Positions 33,238-41,842 are shown, numbered from the stretch's first letter. The stretch is 56,791 nucleotides of DNA from Gp7-AA10 sp035636095 (GCA_035636095.1 DASPZU010000042.1:1-56791), one strand, 5' to 3'. Translations and numbers: made by a program. The notes: generated from the sequence alone by a model not told the origin.

Positions 33238-34614
33238 CTAAGCCATCTCGAAATAGCGCCGTCGTTCCCAATCGGTGACGGCGGCGTCGAATTTTCTCTG
33301 TTCGGTCCGGAAGAAATGCAGATAGTGCTCGACGACGTCCTCGCCCAACGTCATGCGCGCCCAATCGCTCTCCGCGAGCGCGTGAATCGATTCGTTGAGT
33401 GAATGCGGAACGTGCGGCAGATCGCGCGCAGCGTACACGTCGCCTTCGAAGGCCGGCGGCGGCTCGACGCGATGCTCGATCCCGTCGAGGCCAGCGGCGA
33501 TGGTTGCCGCGAATGCGAGATAGGGATTCGCGTCCGCGCCTGGGGCGCGACACTCGATGCGCAGCGATGGACCGTGACCGACGATGCGAAAACCGGCGGT
33601 GCGATTGTCGTAGCTCCACGCGATTCCAGTCGGCGCGAACGACCCCGCGACGTAGCGTTTGTACGACGCGGGATACGGCGCATAAAACGCGAAAAGCTCG
33701 CGAATGTGCTTCATCCAGCCGCCCAGAAAATAACGGAAGGTCGAGGAACCGTGGACGGGGCCGAGCTCCTCTTTGCCGTCGAACATCGACTTGCGTGCGT
33801 CCTTGTCCCACAAGCTCATGTGAATGTGGCAGCTCGATCCGGCGTAGCGCTCGTCCCACTTGGCCATGAAGGTGACCGCGCGTCCGAGCTTCCATGCGAT
33901 TTCTTTGGCGGCATGTTTGTAGAGCACGTGGCGATCGGCCATCTCCAGCGCGTCGGCGTAACGCAATCCGATTTCCTGCTGTCCGGGCCCCCATTCGCCT
34001 TTGGACGACTCGACCGGAATACCGGATTTCTCGAGATGCGAGCGAATCTGGCCGATCAGAAATTCTTCCTTGGTGCCCTGCAGGATGTGGTAGTCCTCGA
34101 TGACGCGGCCAAACGGCTCGATTTTGATGAAACCTTTCTCGGCCGCGGTTTCGTAGGAATCCCTGAAGACGTACAGCTCGAGCTCCGACGCCGCCATCGC
34201 AGTGAACCCTTTCTCCTCGGCGCGCAGAAGCTGCTTTTTGAGGATGCTGCGCGGCGCGAGCGGCACGAGCTCGCGGCGATTGTCGTGGTAGACATCGCAT
34301 AAGACGATGGCCGACTTGTCATGCCACGACGCGATGCGCAGCGTGTCGAAATCGGGAATGGGACGAAAATCTCCGTAGCCTTTCGCCCAGCTCGTGAAGG
34401 CGTACCCGGGCACGGGATCCATGTCGATGTCGCAAGCCAGGAGGTAGTCGCACGCGTGCAGACCGTGGCTCATCACCTCGTCGACGAAGAAATTCGCAAC
34501 CAGTCGCTTCCCGACCAGGCGTCCATACATGTCGGGAAAAGCGGCGATGACGGTCTCGATCTCGTCGTCGGCGACCATCCGCTTGAGGGTGTCGGTGTCG
34601 ATTTTTCCGATCAT
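33238..34614 (-). CDS. Glutamine synthetase-like protein, probable gamma-glutamylpolyamine synthetase
   Basis: About 458 residues of the GlnA superfamily. Metal and substrate motifs are AASELELYVF, EWGPGQQEIGLRYADAL, SSCHIHMSLWD and RIECRAPGADANPYLAFAAT. The last motif and the overall length match PuuA/GlnA3-type enzymes more than housekeeping GlnA. Such enzymes ligate glutamate to putrescine or other amines using ATP. The upstream aldehyde dehydrogenase and permease-like gene support amine catabolism (inferred). ATG 34614 directly follows an 80-base octamer hairpin and has no recognisable Shine-Dalgarno. Confidence 0.8.
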   Translation of the reverse strand: MIGKIDTDTLKRMVADDEIETVIAAFPDMYGRLVGKRLVANFFVDEVMSHGLHACDYLLACDIDMDPVPGYAFTSWAKGYGDFRPIPDFDTLRIASWHDKSAIVLCDVYHDNRRELVPLAPRSILKKQLLRAEEKGFTAMAASELELYVFRDSYETAAEKGFIKIEPFGRVIEDYHILQGTKEEFLIGQIRSHLEKSGIPVESSKGEWGPGQQEIGLRYADALEMADRHVLYKHAAKEIAWKLGRAVTFMAKWDERYAGSSCHIHMSLWDKDARKSMFDGKEELGPVHGSSTFRYFLGGWMKHIRELFAFYAPYPASYKRYVAGSFAPTGIAWSYDNRTAGFRIVGHGPSLRIECRAPGADANPYLAFAATIAAGLDGIEHRVEPPPAFEGDVYAARDLPHVPHSLNESIHALAESDWARMTLGEDVVEHYLHFFRTEQRKFDAAVTDWERRRYFEMA

Positions 34615-34694
34615 GGTTGCGGGGTTACTCGGTTTCTGGGTTGCTCGGTTGCTGGGTAAATTGAGCAACCAAGCAACTCAGCAACCCAGCAACC
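34615..34694. repeat. GGTTGCTG octamer hairpin filling a whole intergenic space
   Basis: Exactly ten octamers (80 bases). On the minus strand these are GGTTGCTG, GGTTGCTG, AGTTGCTT, GGTTGCTC, AATTTACC, CAGCAACC, GAGCAACC, CAGAAACC, GAGTAACC and CCGCAACC. The first base is the G of the aldehyde dehydrogenase TAG stop; the last abuts the ATG of the next gene. The two halves form a long imperfect hairpin. Confidence 0.93.
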
Positions 34695-36070
34695 TATGTG
34701 ACATCCAAGTAAATCGTTTTCCATTCCGTGTAGTGATCGAGAGCCTGCATTCCGAGCTCGCGTCCGAGGCCGCTGCGTTTCACGCCACCGAAAGGACCTT
34801 CGAGGTGCACGCTGCTGCCGGAGTTGATGGAGAGATTTCCGGTTTGCACTGCCCGCGCCATGCGCATCGCGCGCGCGACATCGCGAGTCCAGATCGAACC
34901 GGAGAGCCCGTAATGGCTGTCATTGGCCAGCCGCACCGCATCCTCTTCGCTCTCGAAGGGCATGACCGCCACGACCGGCCCGAAAATCTCTTCACGAACG
35001 ATCTTCATCTCCGGCCTGGCGTCGAGAAAAACCGCCGGCTTCAGAAAACTCCCGCGATTCGAAAGCGCGCTTCCGCCGGTGGCGAGTGTCGCTCCCTCAC
35101 GTTTTCCTGCCTCGATGTAACGCATCACGCGATTGCGGTGCGCGTCGGTGACCAGCGGACCCATCTCGGTCGATTCATCGAGCGGATTTCCCACGCGAAC
35201 CTTCTCGTACCCGCCGACCACTGCTTTCGAGAAGCGATCGTATATCGACTTCTGCACCAGGATGCGGCTGCGCGCGCAGCAATCCTGTCCCGCATTGCCG
35301 AGCGAGCTCGAAACCGCCGATTTGACGGCGCGATCGAAATCGCAGTCTTCAAGAACGATGTTGGCGGATTTTCCGCCCAGCTCGAGGCTCACGCGTTTGA
35401 TGTCATCGGCGGCCAGTTGCATGACGCGAACGCCGACCTCGGTCGATCCGGTGAAGGCCAGCTTGCGAACGAGCGGATGCGTGATCAGCGCTTCGCCAAT
35501 TCTCGATCCAGGGCCTGTCACGACGGTGAAGACGTTTTCCGGGACTCCAGCCTGCAGCGCCAGTTCGGCCAGGCGCAGGGCCGTCAGCGGCGTTTGCTCG
35601 GCGGGCTTCAGCACCACACAATTGCCCATCGCCAGCGCCGGCGAGACCTTCCACGATGTGATCGCGATCGGGAAGTTCCACGGCACGATGATTCCGCACA
35701 CACCAAGAGGCTCGCGAAATGTCATCAGCACTCCCGGCGCGGCGGCGGGGATAGTCTGGCCGAAAATCTTGTTGGTCGCGCCCGCGTAATACTCGAAGCA
35801 GTCGGCGGCCAGCGCCACCTCGTCGCGCGAATCGCGGATCGGCTTTCCGACGTTGCGCGACTCGGCGCGCGCCAGCTCGTCGGCGTTTTCGCGAATGAGC
35901 GCCGAGAGTCGCAGCAGGATGCGCCCGCGTTCGCGCGGATTCGTCTTGCTCCACGCCGCGAAAGCCCGATGCGCGCCGCGCACCGCTCGATCGACATCCT
36001 CGGTCGTTGCCTGCTCGATCGATGTCAGACGCTCGCCGGTTGCCGGTTCGATCAGATCAAACGCTGTCAT
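34694..36070 (-). CDS. NAD(P)-dependent aldehyde dehydrogenase
   Basis: A 458-residue ALDH. Motifs are PWNFPIAITSWK, FTGSTEVGVRVMQLA, the general-base Glu in SLELGGKSANIVLEDCDFD, and the catalytic Cys in NAGQDCCARSRILV. It resembles gamma-aminobutyraldehyde or gamma-glutamyl-aminobutyraldehyde dehydrogenases, which would fit the neighbouring glutamine synthetase-like protein, but substrate assignment is by context only. It overlaps the EamA gene by 14 bases upstream, and its stop touches the octamer hairpin. Confidence 0.9.
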   Translation of the reverse strand: MTAFDLIEPATGERLTSIEQATTEDVDRAVRGAHRAFAAWSKTNPRERGRILLRLSALIRENADELARAESRNVGKPIRDSRDEVALAADCFEYYAGATNKIFGQTIPAAAPGVLMTFREPLGVCGIIVPWNFPIAITSWKVSPALAMGNCVVLKPAEQTPLTALRLAELALQAGVPENVFTVVTGPGSRIGEALITHPLVRKLAFTGSTEVGVRVMQLAADDIKRVSLELGGKSANIVLEDCDFDRAVKSAVSSSLGNAGQDCCARSRILVQKSIYDRFSKAVVGGYEKVRVGNPLDESTEMGPLVTDAHRNRVMRYIEAGKREGATLATGGSALSNRGSFLKPAVFLDARPEMKIVREEIFGPVVAVMPFESEEDAVRLANDSHYGLSGSIWTRDVARAMRMARAVQTGNLSINSGSSVHLEGPFGGVKRSGLGRELGMQALDHYTEWKTIYLDVT

Positions 36071-36908
36071 GAGCCGTGTCGCCCTTTAGCGTATGCCATG
36101 CAATTGCCGTGAGCACGACCACCGCCCCGGCCATCGCGAAGGGCGACGGCCGTTCGCCGAGGAAGAGAAAGACCAACATCGGATTGCAGATCGGTTCGAG
36201 CATGCCGGTGATCGAAGCTTGGGTTGCCGTGACGTACGCCAATCCGCGCGCGAACAGGAAGTATGCCAGCGCGATCTGAAAGACGCCCAGGAAGAGCAGG
36301 ACGGCGAAGGAAGTCGGCGTGAGACCAAGATCCGTCGCGATGAACGGAAGCACGGCCAGCGAGGTGAGGACGTTCCCCCACACGACCGTCGCCTGCGATG
36401 CGTGATGCTCCCGACGCAGCGACAGGATCAGCGCCGCGAAGAAGAAGCTCGATAGCAATGCCATGACGTTGCCGGCCATGCCGTGCGATTCGAATTTCCC
36501 CACGAAAAAGAGGGCCATGCCGCCGAGGGCTGCCGCGATCGCCAGGGCATCGCGGGCGCGCATCGGCTCATGAACGACCAGCGGAGAAAGAAGCATCACC
36601 CAGATGGCTCCGGCGTATTGCAGAAAGATCGCGTTGGCGGCGGTGGTCCACTTCGTTGCGACCACAAAGGTCGTGAGGCATGCCGCGTAACTGATGATCG
36701 ATCCGATGAAAACCGCGTTTGATGACCATCGCCTGGTCAACCATGCGTTGCGCGGAAGAAACAGCATCAACGCGATCGCCGCGAAGAGCGACCGATAAAA
36801 CGTGACCTTCAACGGCGACGCGTCGACCGCTTTGATTCCGATTCCGCCGGTCGACCACAGAAGCGCGGCCGCGGCGATGAGGAGCACACCGTGACGCCGC
36901 GCGTTCAT
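36057..36908 (-). CDS. EamA/DMT-family transporter
   Basis: A 283-residue protein with about ten membrane helices in two EamA repeats (first VLLIAAAALLWSTGGIGIKA, second starting near MAGNVMALLSSFFFAALILS). EamA proteins export or import amino acids, amines and other metabolites. The last 14 bases overlap the aldehyde dehydrogenase start, so it is likely co-transcribed and may move the substrate of that pathway (inferred). The upstream gap holds half of a GTCATCC-type repeat. Confidence 0.85.
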   Translation of the reverse strand: MNARRHGVLLIAAAALLWSTGGIGIKAVDASPLKVTFYRSLFAAIALMLFLPRNAWLTRRWSSNAVFIGSIISYAACLTTFVVATKWTTAANAIFLQYAGAIWVMLLSPLVVHEPMRARDALAIAAALGGMALFFVGKFESHGMAGNVMALLSSFFFAALILSLRREHHASQATVVWGNVLTSLAVLPFIATDLGLTPTSFAVLLFLGVFQIALAYFLFARGLAYVTATQASITGMLEPICNPMLVFLFLGERPSPFAMAGAVVVLTAIAWHTLKGDTAHDSV

Positions 36909-36932
36909 GCGCGCGGCATTGTACGGGCCGCC

Positions 36933-36957
36933 TCATCCTGAGCGAAGCGAAGGATCT
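36933..36957. repeat. GTCATCC-ended repeat, half copy
   Basis: TCATCCTGAGCGAAGCGAAG-type sequence with only one arm. It matches the left arm of the element at 45732-45811. It lies in the 97 bp gap between the receiver protein and EamA genes. Confidence 0.8.
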
Positions 36958-37005
36958 CTTCCGCGAGATCACATCGCCATCTGCCCGCTCAGGAAGACGC
37001 AAGCG

Positions 37006-37464
37006 TCAGTTCGGCTGCAAATCGTGCCGATCCATCGGCGCCCGGACGTCGCTCTCGGCGGCGGGTGTGCAGGGAAGGGGATCCTCGGGCGGCGAGACGA
37101 CCAGCGCGCACTCGCGCACGATGTCGGCCAGCGTGTCGATCTCCAACGGCTTGTTGACGATGGCATTCACAAGGCCCGGCTCGAGCGAGGCATCGGCCCG
37201 CGGATCTCGGACGGCGAGGATGAATGAAGTCGCCTCCGATCGCTCTTCGTGAAAATGTCGGAGAAAGGCCTCGCTTTCGTGGTCAGGAAGGTCCATATCG
37301 AGGAGGATCAATGCGTAGTCGCACGTTCGCACCTTTTTCAGCGCCTCCTCGACGTTCGTCGCGGTATCGACTCCCAGCGGTTGGTGCCGCAGCACCGTAA
37401 AAAGTACGGTGCGGAGTGCGTCGTTGCCTTCGATGATGAGGATTCGGGCTTCAGTCGCTGACAT
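37006..37464 (-). CDS. Stand-alone receiver-domain protein with altered acidic pocket
   Basis: A 152-residue single-domain response regulator-like protein. The phospho-acceptor Asp is in LILLDMDLPD and the conserved Lys in VNKPLE. The usual acidic pair of the Mg site is changed (IIEGND where the neighbour at 37515 has VVDDDD), and the switch Thr/Ser position reads LAVRD rather than LTAG. Phosphorylation or its kinetics may therefore differ. There is no output domain, only a Pro-rich C-terminal tail. It is probably a recent paralogue of the upstream receiver gene, 50 bp away. Confidence 0.85.
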   Translation of the reverse strand: MSATEARILIIEGNDALRTVLFTVLRHQPLGVDTATNVEEALKKVRTCDYALILLDMDLPDHESEAFLRHFHEERSEATSFILAVRDPRADASLEPGLVNAIVNKPLEIDTLADIVRECALVVSPPEDPLPCTPAAESDVRAPMDRHDLQPN

Positions 37465-37514
37465 TTCGAATGTCCTTTTTGACCAGCAATGAGGTCAAGA
37501 TTTATGCCAGAAGC

Positions 37515-37991
37515 TCATCGGTTCGAATCGGTCGACTGTTTTTGGTGGCTGTCCGCGGGCGGGCAGGAAGAGCGCTGTTTGCGGCGGGCGATGATCGCCA
37601 CGCATCCCGTCACCATATCGTTCAGCAACTCGAGGTCGAACGGTTTACGCACGCTGCCGATGACCAGATCGGGATTGAATTTGCGGGATTCTGCCCCCGC
37701 GGTCAGAACGATGACGATCGGTCGGCACCTGGCTTCGATGGTCTCGAGGTAGTCGAGCACTTCCCAGCCGCTGACGACCGGCATCATCAGATCGAGCAGC
37801 AGGACAGCGTAGGTGCACTCTTCCAGCTTCCGGAGGGCCTCCTCGCCGTTTTTCGCTGTGTCGACCGGCATTCCGCGTCGCTGCAGGATCCTGTAGATCA
37901 GCGTGCGGATGGAATCGTCGTCATCGACGACCAGAACGCGCTTCTCGTCTTCTTGCACCTTGGATGGAAAACGGTGCAATTTATGGGTCAA
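37515..37991 (-). CDS. Stand-alone receiver-domain response regulator
   Basis: A 158-residue single receiver domain with all key residues: acidic cluster RVLVVDDDDSIR, phospho-acceptor Asp in VLLLDLMMPVVSGWEVL, switch Thr in VIVLTAGAES and Lys in SVRKPFDLE. The C-terminus is a short basic and polar tail. It probably acts by protein-protein interaction downstream of a histidine kinase not found in the window. It starts five bases after the 2-hydroxyacid dehydrogenase stop. Confidence 0.9.
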   Translation of the reverse strand: MTHKLHRFPSKVQEDEKRVLVVDDDDSIRTLIYRILQRRGMPVDTAKNGEEALRKLEECTYAVLLLDLMMPVVSGWEVLDYLETIEARCRPIVIVLTAGAESRKFNPDLVIGSVRKPFDLELLNDMVTGCVAIIARRKQRSSCPPADSHQKQSTDSNR

Positions 37992-37996
37992 CTATT

Positions 37997-38935
37997 TCAG
38001 GTGACTGGATGTAGGGGCGGCTGTCCTTTCAGGTAACGGTAGACCTCGGTTGCGGCGATGCGGGCCATGGCGCTGCGCGTTTCGAAGGTCGCCGACCCGA
38101 TGTGTGGCGCCAGCACGACTTGAGGCATCGCGATGAGGCGAGGGTTCACGGCGGGCTCGAATTCGTAAACGTCGAGTCCGGCGCCACTGATGTGGCCGCT
38201 CTCCAACGCGTCGCAGAGCGCGTTCTCATCGACGATCGGGCCGCGCGCCGTGTTGATGATGTAAGCGCCACGCTTCATCTTCGCGATGGCCGCGGCGTCG
38301 ATCAGATGATGCGTTTCGCGATTGAGCGGAGTATGGATCGAAACGATGTCAGCCGTTGCCAGCAAAGGGTCGAGCGGGTCGCCACGCCGCACGCCGACGA
38401 CTTCGAGTCCAAATGCTTTCGCGCGGGCGGCGACTGCGGTCCCGATCCGGCCGATGCCGATGATGCCGAGGCGCTTGCCCTGTAGCGATACGCCGAGCAT
38501 GTGCAGCGGTTCCCAGATGCAGCGGCCGGTGGTACGGACTTCGTGATCTCCCTCGACCAGTCGCCGCGTCACGGCGAGAATCAGAGCCATCGTCAAATCC
38601 GCGGTCGCCTCGGTCAGAACGCCGGGCGTGTTCGTGACCACGATGCCGAGCTCACGCGCAGCGGCGACATCAATATTGTTGTAGCCGACGGCGCAGTTCG
38701 CGACCATCCGCAGATTTGGGTTCGATGACAGAACCCGGCGCGTGAGGGGATCGCTGAGCAGCGTGATGGCGGCGTCGGCCTCCGACAAGATGGTGATGAC
38801 GTCGTCCTCGCTGCGCTCCGACTCGGTCGGGTGTTCGACGACATCGAATTCACCGGCCAGAATCTCGCGCGCAATCGGCGGATAGGCGGCGGTGAGCACG
38901 ACGGTGTATTTCACTTTTTTCGCGCCATCAGCCAT
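37997..38935 (-). CDS. D-2-hydroxyacid dehydrogenase (glyoxylate/hydroxypyruvate reductase type)
   Basis: A 312-residue NAD(P)-dependent enzyme. The Rossmann motif is LGIIGIGRIGTAVAARAKAF, followed by VGVRRGDP, where Arg-Arg suggests NADP preference. Catalytic Arg, Glu and His are in NTARGPIVDENAL, GLDVYEFEP and LAPHIGSAT. Substrates may be glyoxylate or hydroxypyruvate; phosphoglycerate is less likely because no regulatory domain is present. The start overlaps the 3' end of the small membrane protein gene by 25 bases. Confidence 0.9.
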   Translation of the reverse strand: MADGAKKVKYTVVLTAAYPPIAREILAGEFDVVEHPTESERSEDDVITILSEADAAITLLSDPLTRRVLSSNPNLRMVANCAVGYNNIDVAAARELGIVVTNTPGVLTEATADLTMALILAVTRRLVEGDHEVRTTGRCIWEPLHMLGVSLQGKRLGIIGIGRIGTAVAARAKAFGLEVVGVRRGDPLDPLLATADIVSIHTPLNRETHHLIDAAAIAKMKRGAYIINTARGPIVDENALCDALESGHISGAGLDVYEFEPAVNPRLIAMPQVVLAPHIGSATFETRSAMARIAATEVYRYLKGQPPLHPVT

Positions 38936-39081
38936 CCCACCACAAAAAATGCGCCACCGATGAAAAGCAGGCGGACCTCGAGTTGTACTTCATCCTTGAA
39001 CAGGCCGATCGAAAGGCCGATCGGCAGCAGGATCAGTCCCGCGAGCTGGAAGAATCGGCCGAAGAGTACCGAGGTTGTCAT
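38911..39081 (-). CDS. Small two-helix membrane protein
   Basis: A 56-residue protein beginning MTTSVLFGRFFQLAGLILLP, with a first helix, a short charged loop (FKDEVQLE), a second helix (RLLFIGGAFFVVGWLM) and an ARKK end. No family name is certain. Its ATG is the terminal ATGAC of the GTCATCC-type palindromic repeat, so the repeat supplies the start codon. The open frame continues further upstream through the repeat, but this is not convincing as protein. It is coupled to the dehydrogenase by overlap. Confidence 0.65.
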   Translation of the reverse strand: MTTSVLFGRFFQLAGLILLPIGLSIGLFKDEVQLEVRLLFIGGAFFVVGWLMARKK

Positions 39082-39169
39082 CTCGAGCGTAGTGAGAGAT
39101 CGGTGTGGGCGGGTGGCACGACCATCGCGCCATCCACCCACGCCGATTCCTCGCTACGCTCGGAATGAC
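39077..39169. repeat. GTCATCC-ended palindromic repeat, full copy
   Basis: Inverted ends GTCATCTCGAGCGTAGTGAG and its divergent partner CTCGCTACGCTCGGAATGAC. The centre contains another palindrome (GTGGGCGGGTGG with CCATCCACCCAC). It fills the gap between the HEAT/cyclophilin lipoprotein gene and the small membrane protein gene. Confidence 0.85.
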
Positions 39170-39170
39170 A

Positions 39171-41195
39171 TCATCGCCTCTCATCGATCACGATCGAATC
39201 GACGCGATCGCCCCGCTCGGTCGGATCGACGACTGCGTTCATGCCGTCGGTGACGCGGCCGAAGATGGTGTAGCCGCCGTCGAGATGCGGCTGGGGCGAG
39301 TGCGTGATGAAAAACTGCGATCCGCCGGTGTCGGGGCCGGAGAGCGCCATGCCGACCGCGCCGCGCGTGTACTTCTGCAGATTGATCTCGTCGCGGATGG
39401 AGTAGCCCGGACTTCCTTCCATGTCGTTGCGCGGATCGCCGCCCTGAATCACGAAATTCGGGACCACGCGCATGAAGGTCGTGTTGTCGAAAAAATGATT
39501 GTTGGCCAGTTGCGCGAAGTTCCAGGTCGTCATTGGCGCATCGTGCGTCAGCAGCGCAATTTCGATCCGCCCGCGCGCCATGCGGATGGTCGCGGTGTGC
39601 GGCTGACGCGCCCACTCGACGATCTGCGCGTAGTCGTTTCGCTGAGCTGCCAGCGGCGTGAATTGCGGCCTGCGCTTGCCCAGCTTCTGCTCGATCAGAT
39701 CCGCTGCCACGCGGCGGACGACCGGATCGGCGTCGCGCAGCAGGCCGCGGAGAAACGATTCGCGATCGGGATAGTCGATCTCCGCAAGCCCGCGAATTGC
39801 GGACAGCCGCGCATCATTCTGCCGGTCGCGTCGCGCACGCTCTTCGGCGGCCATCAGCGTCGCGAGTTTTGAAGGGTCCTGCGATTTCGAATAGCGATCG
39901 AGGGCGTAGCCGCGAACGATGACGTCGGCGTCATTGAGACCCGCGCGAATCAGCGCCAGGTTTGCGGCCACGCGATCGTCAGCAATCGTGCTGAGCGCGC
40001 TGGCGCGGACGAGCGCCTCGGTATCGCGAGCGTACTGCGGCCGCAAGCGATCCGAAACGGCCGAGGCAGCCTCGAGTACGCGAACCCTGGCCCAGCCGCT
40101 CAGATCCGCCGGCAGGAGTTTTTCGTCGTTGAGCTGCTTGGCGATCGCGCCGGCGGCCAGCTCGCGTTCCCAACGCGATCCTGTCGTCGATGTCTCCAGA
40201 AGGCGTTTTCGCGCCACCTCGTTCCTGGCGGCGTAATAGCCGAGCGCTTCGATGGCCGACGCGCGGACGCCGGAGTCGGGATCTTCAGCCGCGCCGATGA
40301 TGCGAACCGCATCCTTGGCGTCGACAATCGACGGAGACTTCGCGGCGATTCGCGCAATCGCGACGACGGCATTCGTTCGAACCCACGGGTGCTGGTCGGC
40401 GAGCGCGCCGATGACGACCGGCATCGATTCAGGGGCGGCGATGGTGCCGAGGGCGCGCGCGACGTAGGCGCGCGTGAGGACGTTGCTGTCGTTGATGAGA
40501 AGCTCCAGCCGTGCCCGCGCGGGCGTGTAGGCGCGCCGCGCCAGCGCGTAGGCCGCTTCTTGTCGAATGGCACTCGAAGGCGAGGCCAGCGCGTTGGCGG
40601 CGATCTCCGAGGCGTCGTCCGATCGAAACCGGAAGAGATAGCGAATGGCGCGAGCGCGAACACCTTCGCGTTGATCCTCAGCCGTGAATCGCCGAAAGGA
40701 ATCGAGCGGAAGTTTCGCTCCCAGTTTCGATAACGCTTCCACGGCCTCCGCTGCGACGTCGGCGCTTTCACGATCGGCGGCCAGCTGCAGCAGCGTGTCA
40801 GACGCTGTGACGTCGCCGATCTGCCCCAGTGCAAAGGCAGTCGCGACGCGCACGGTCGGATCGCGATCGTTGGCGAGTCCGGCCAGATCTTCCACGCCCG
40901 CTTGCCGCTCGGTAGAATCGCGCTCTCCGTTGCCGTTCGAATCGATGAACGTGTGCGGACCGATGCGGCCGAGGGCCAGGGCCACACGAGATCGGTGAAG
41001 GGAGTTCGGATGATGGACCCATTGCTCGACCATCGCTGGATCGTACTCGCGGCGATCCTCGAGCTTCAGAATGCGCGCTTCCTCCTCGATCGTGAAGCCG
41101 TAAGGCGATTCTGGCTGCGGCGATGACGCCGGCGGGGGCGGTGATGGCGCGGTGGTGCAGCCGGTGATTGCGATCACGGCGAGGAGTCGGCGCAT
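39171..41195 (-). CDS. Lipoprotein with HEAT repeats fused to a cyclophilin domain
   Basis: A 674-residue protein with a lipobox (LAVIAITGC, Cys13) and a Pro-rich linker. Residues about 45-500 are a run of HEAT-like helical repeats with the recurrent pattern D-x-x-V-R-x-x-A-A-x-A-L-G. The C-terminal 165 residues form a cyclophilin peptidyl-prolyl isomerase (FMRVVPNFVIQGGDPRNDME, then GSQFFITHSPQPHLDGGYTI). The active-site Arg, Phe and Gln are present. An acidic DSNGNGERDSTE loop near residue 79 resembles a calcium-binding loop. It likely acts as a periplasmic scaffold and foldase on outer-membrane or secreted clients. It diverges from ccmA with 20 bp between starts. Confidence 0.88.
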   Translation of the reverse strand: MRRLLAVIAITGCTTAPSPPPPASSPQPESPYGFTIEEEARILKLEDRREYDPAMVEQWVHHPNSLHRSRVALALGRIGPHTFIDSNGNGERDSTERQAGVEDLAGLANDRDPTVRVATAFALGQIGDVTASDTLLQLAADRESADVAAEAVEALSKLGAKLPLDSFRRFTAEDQREGVRARAIRYLFRFRSDDASEIAANALASPSSAIRQEAAYALARRAYTPARARLELLINDSNVLTRAYVARALGTIAAPESMPVVIGALADQHPWVRTNAVVAIARIAAKSPSIVDAKDAVRIIGAAEDPDSGVRASAIEALGYYAARNEVARKRLLETSTTGSRWERELAAGAIAKQLNDEKLLPADLSGWARVRVLEAASAVSDRLRPQYARDTEALVRASALSTIADDRVAANLALIRAGLNDADVIVRGYALDRYSKSQDPSKLATLMAAEERARRDRQNDARLSAIRGLAEIDYPDRESFLRGLLRDADPVVRRVAADLIEQKLGKRRPQFTPLAAQRNDYAQIVEWARQPHTATIRMARGRIEIALLTHDAPMTTWNFAQLANNHFFDNTTFMRVVPNFVIQGGDPRNDMEGSPGYSIRDEINLQKYTRGAVGMALSGPDTGGSQFFITHSPQPHLDGGYTIFGRVTDGMNAVVDPTERGDRVDSIVIDERR

Positions 41196-41215
41196 CGAGG
41201 CGTGATGATACCGTT

Positions 41216-41842
41216 ATGCCGATGGAGCCGCTGGCCATCGATGCCGCACATCTGGCGCGGCGATACGGCCGACGCTGGGCGCTGGTCGATGTGTCGTTTC
41301 AGTTAGCTCGGGGCCAGGTCATGATGGTCGCCGGCCGCAATGGCTCCGGAAAAACGACACTGCTCCGCATCCTGTCGACCGCTATCCGTGCCGACGGTGG
41401 ACGCGCAACCGTGGCGGGGCACGACATCGTGAAAGGTCGCGACTCAATCCGTAAAGCGACTGCGCTTCTCGCGCATCAGTCGTATCTCTACGAATCGCTT
41501 ACCGCTCGGGAAAACCTCGAGATCATTAGTGGAGCGCCGCCGACCACGGCGGCGTTGGAGCGGGTCGGCCTCCTCGAGCGCGCCAACGATCCCGTTTCTA
41601 AATTCTCCGCCGGGATGCGCAAGCGGTTGTCGTTCGCTCGCGTTCTGCTGCAGGAACCGGCAATCGCGTTTCTCGACGAGCCCTACGGTCAGCTCGATCC
41701 GGAAGGGTTCGCGCTGGTCGAGGAGGTCATCCAGGAACTGAAGCGCGGCGGCGCGACAGTGGTGGTCGCGACGCACCAGGTCGATCGCGTCGAGCGATTT
41801 GCCGACAGCAGGTTGGCGCTTGAGAACGGCCGCGTCGCATGA
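41216..41842 (+). CDS. ccmA: Cytochrome c maturation ABC transporter ATPase
   Basis: About 208 residues. Walker A is GRNGSGKTTLLRIL, signature FSAGMRKRLSFARVLL, Walker B AIAFLDEPYGQLDP and switch His VATHQVDR. CcmA powers release of haem-loaded CcmE from CcmCD. ATG 41216 is preferred (MPMEPLAID); ATG 41222 is close. It opens the ccm operon and overlaps ccmB by four bases. Confidence 0.93.
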   Translation: MPMEPLAIDAAHLARRYGRRWALVDVSFQLARGQVMMVAGRNGSGKTTLLRILSTAIRADGGRATVAGHDIVKGRDSIRKATALLAHQSYLYESLTARENLEIISGAPPTTAALERVGLLERANDPVSKFSAGMRKRLSFARVLLQEPAIAFLDEPYGQLDPEGFALVEEVIQELKRGGATVVVATHQVDRVERFADSRLALENGRVA

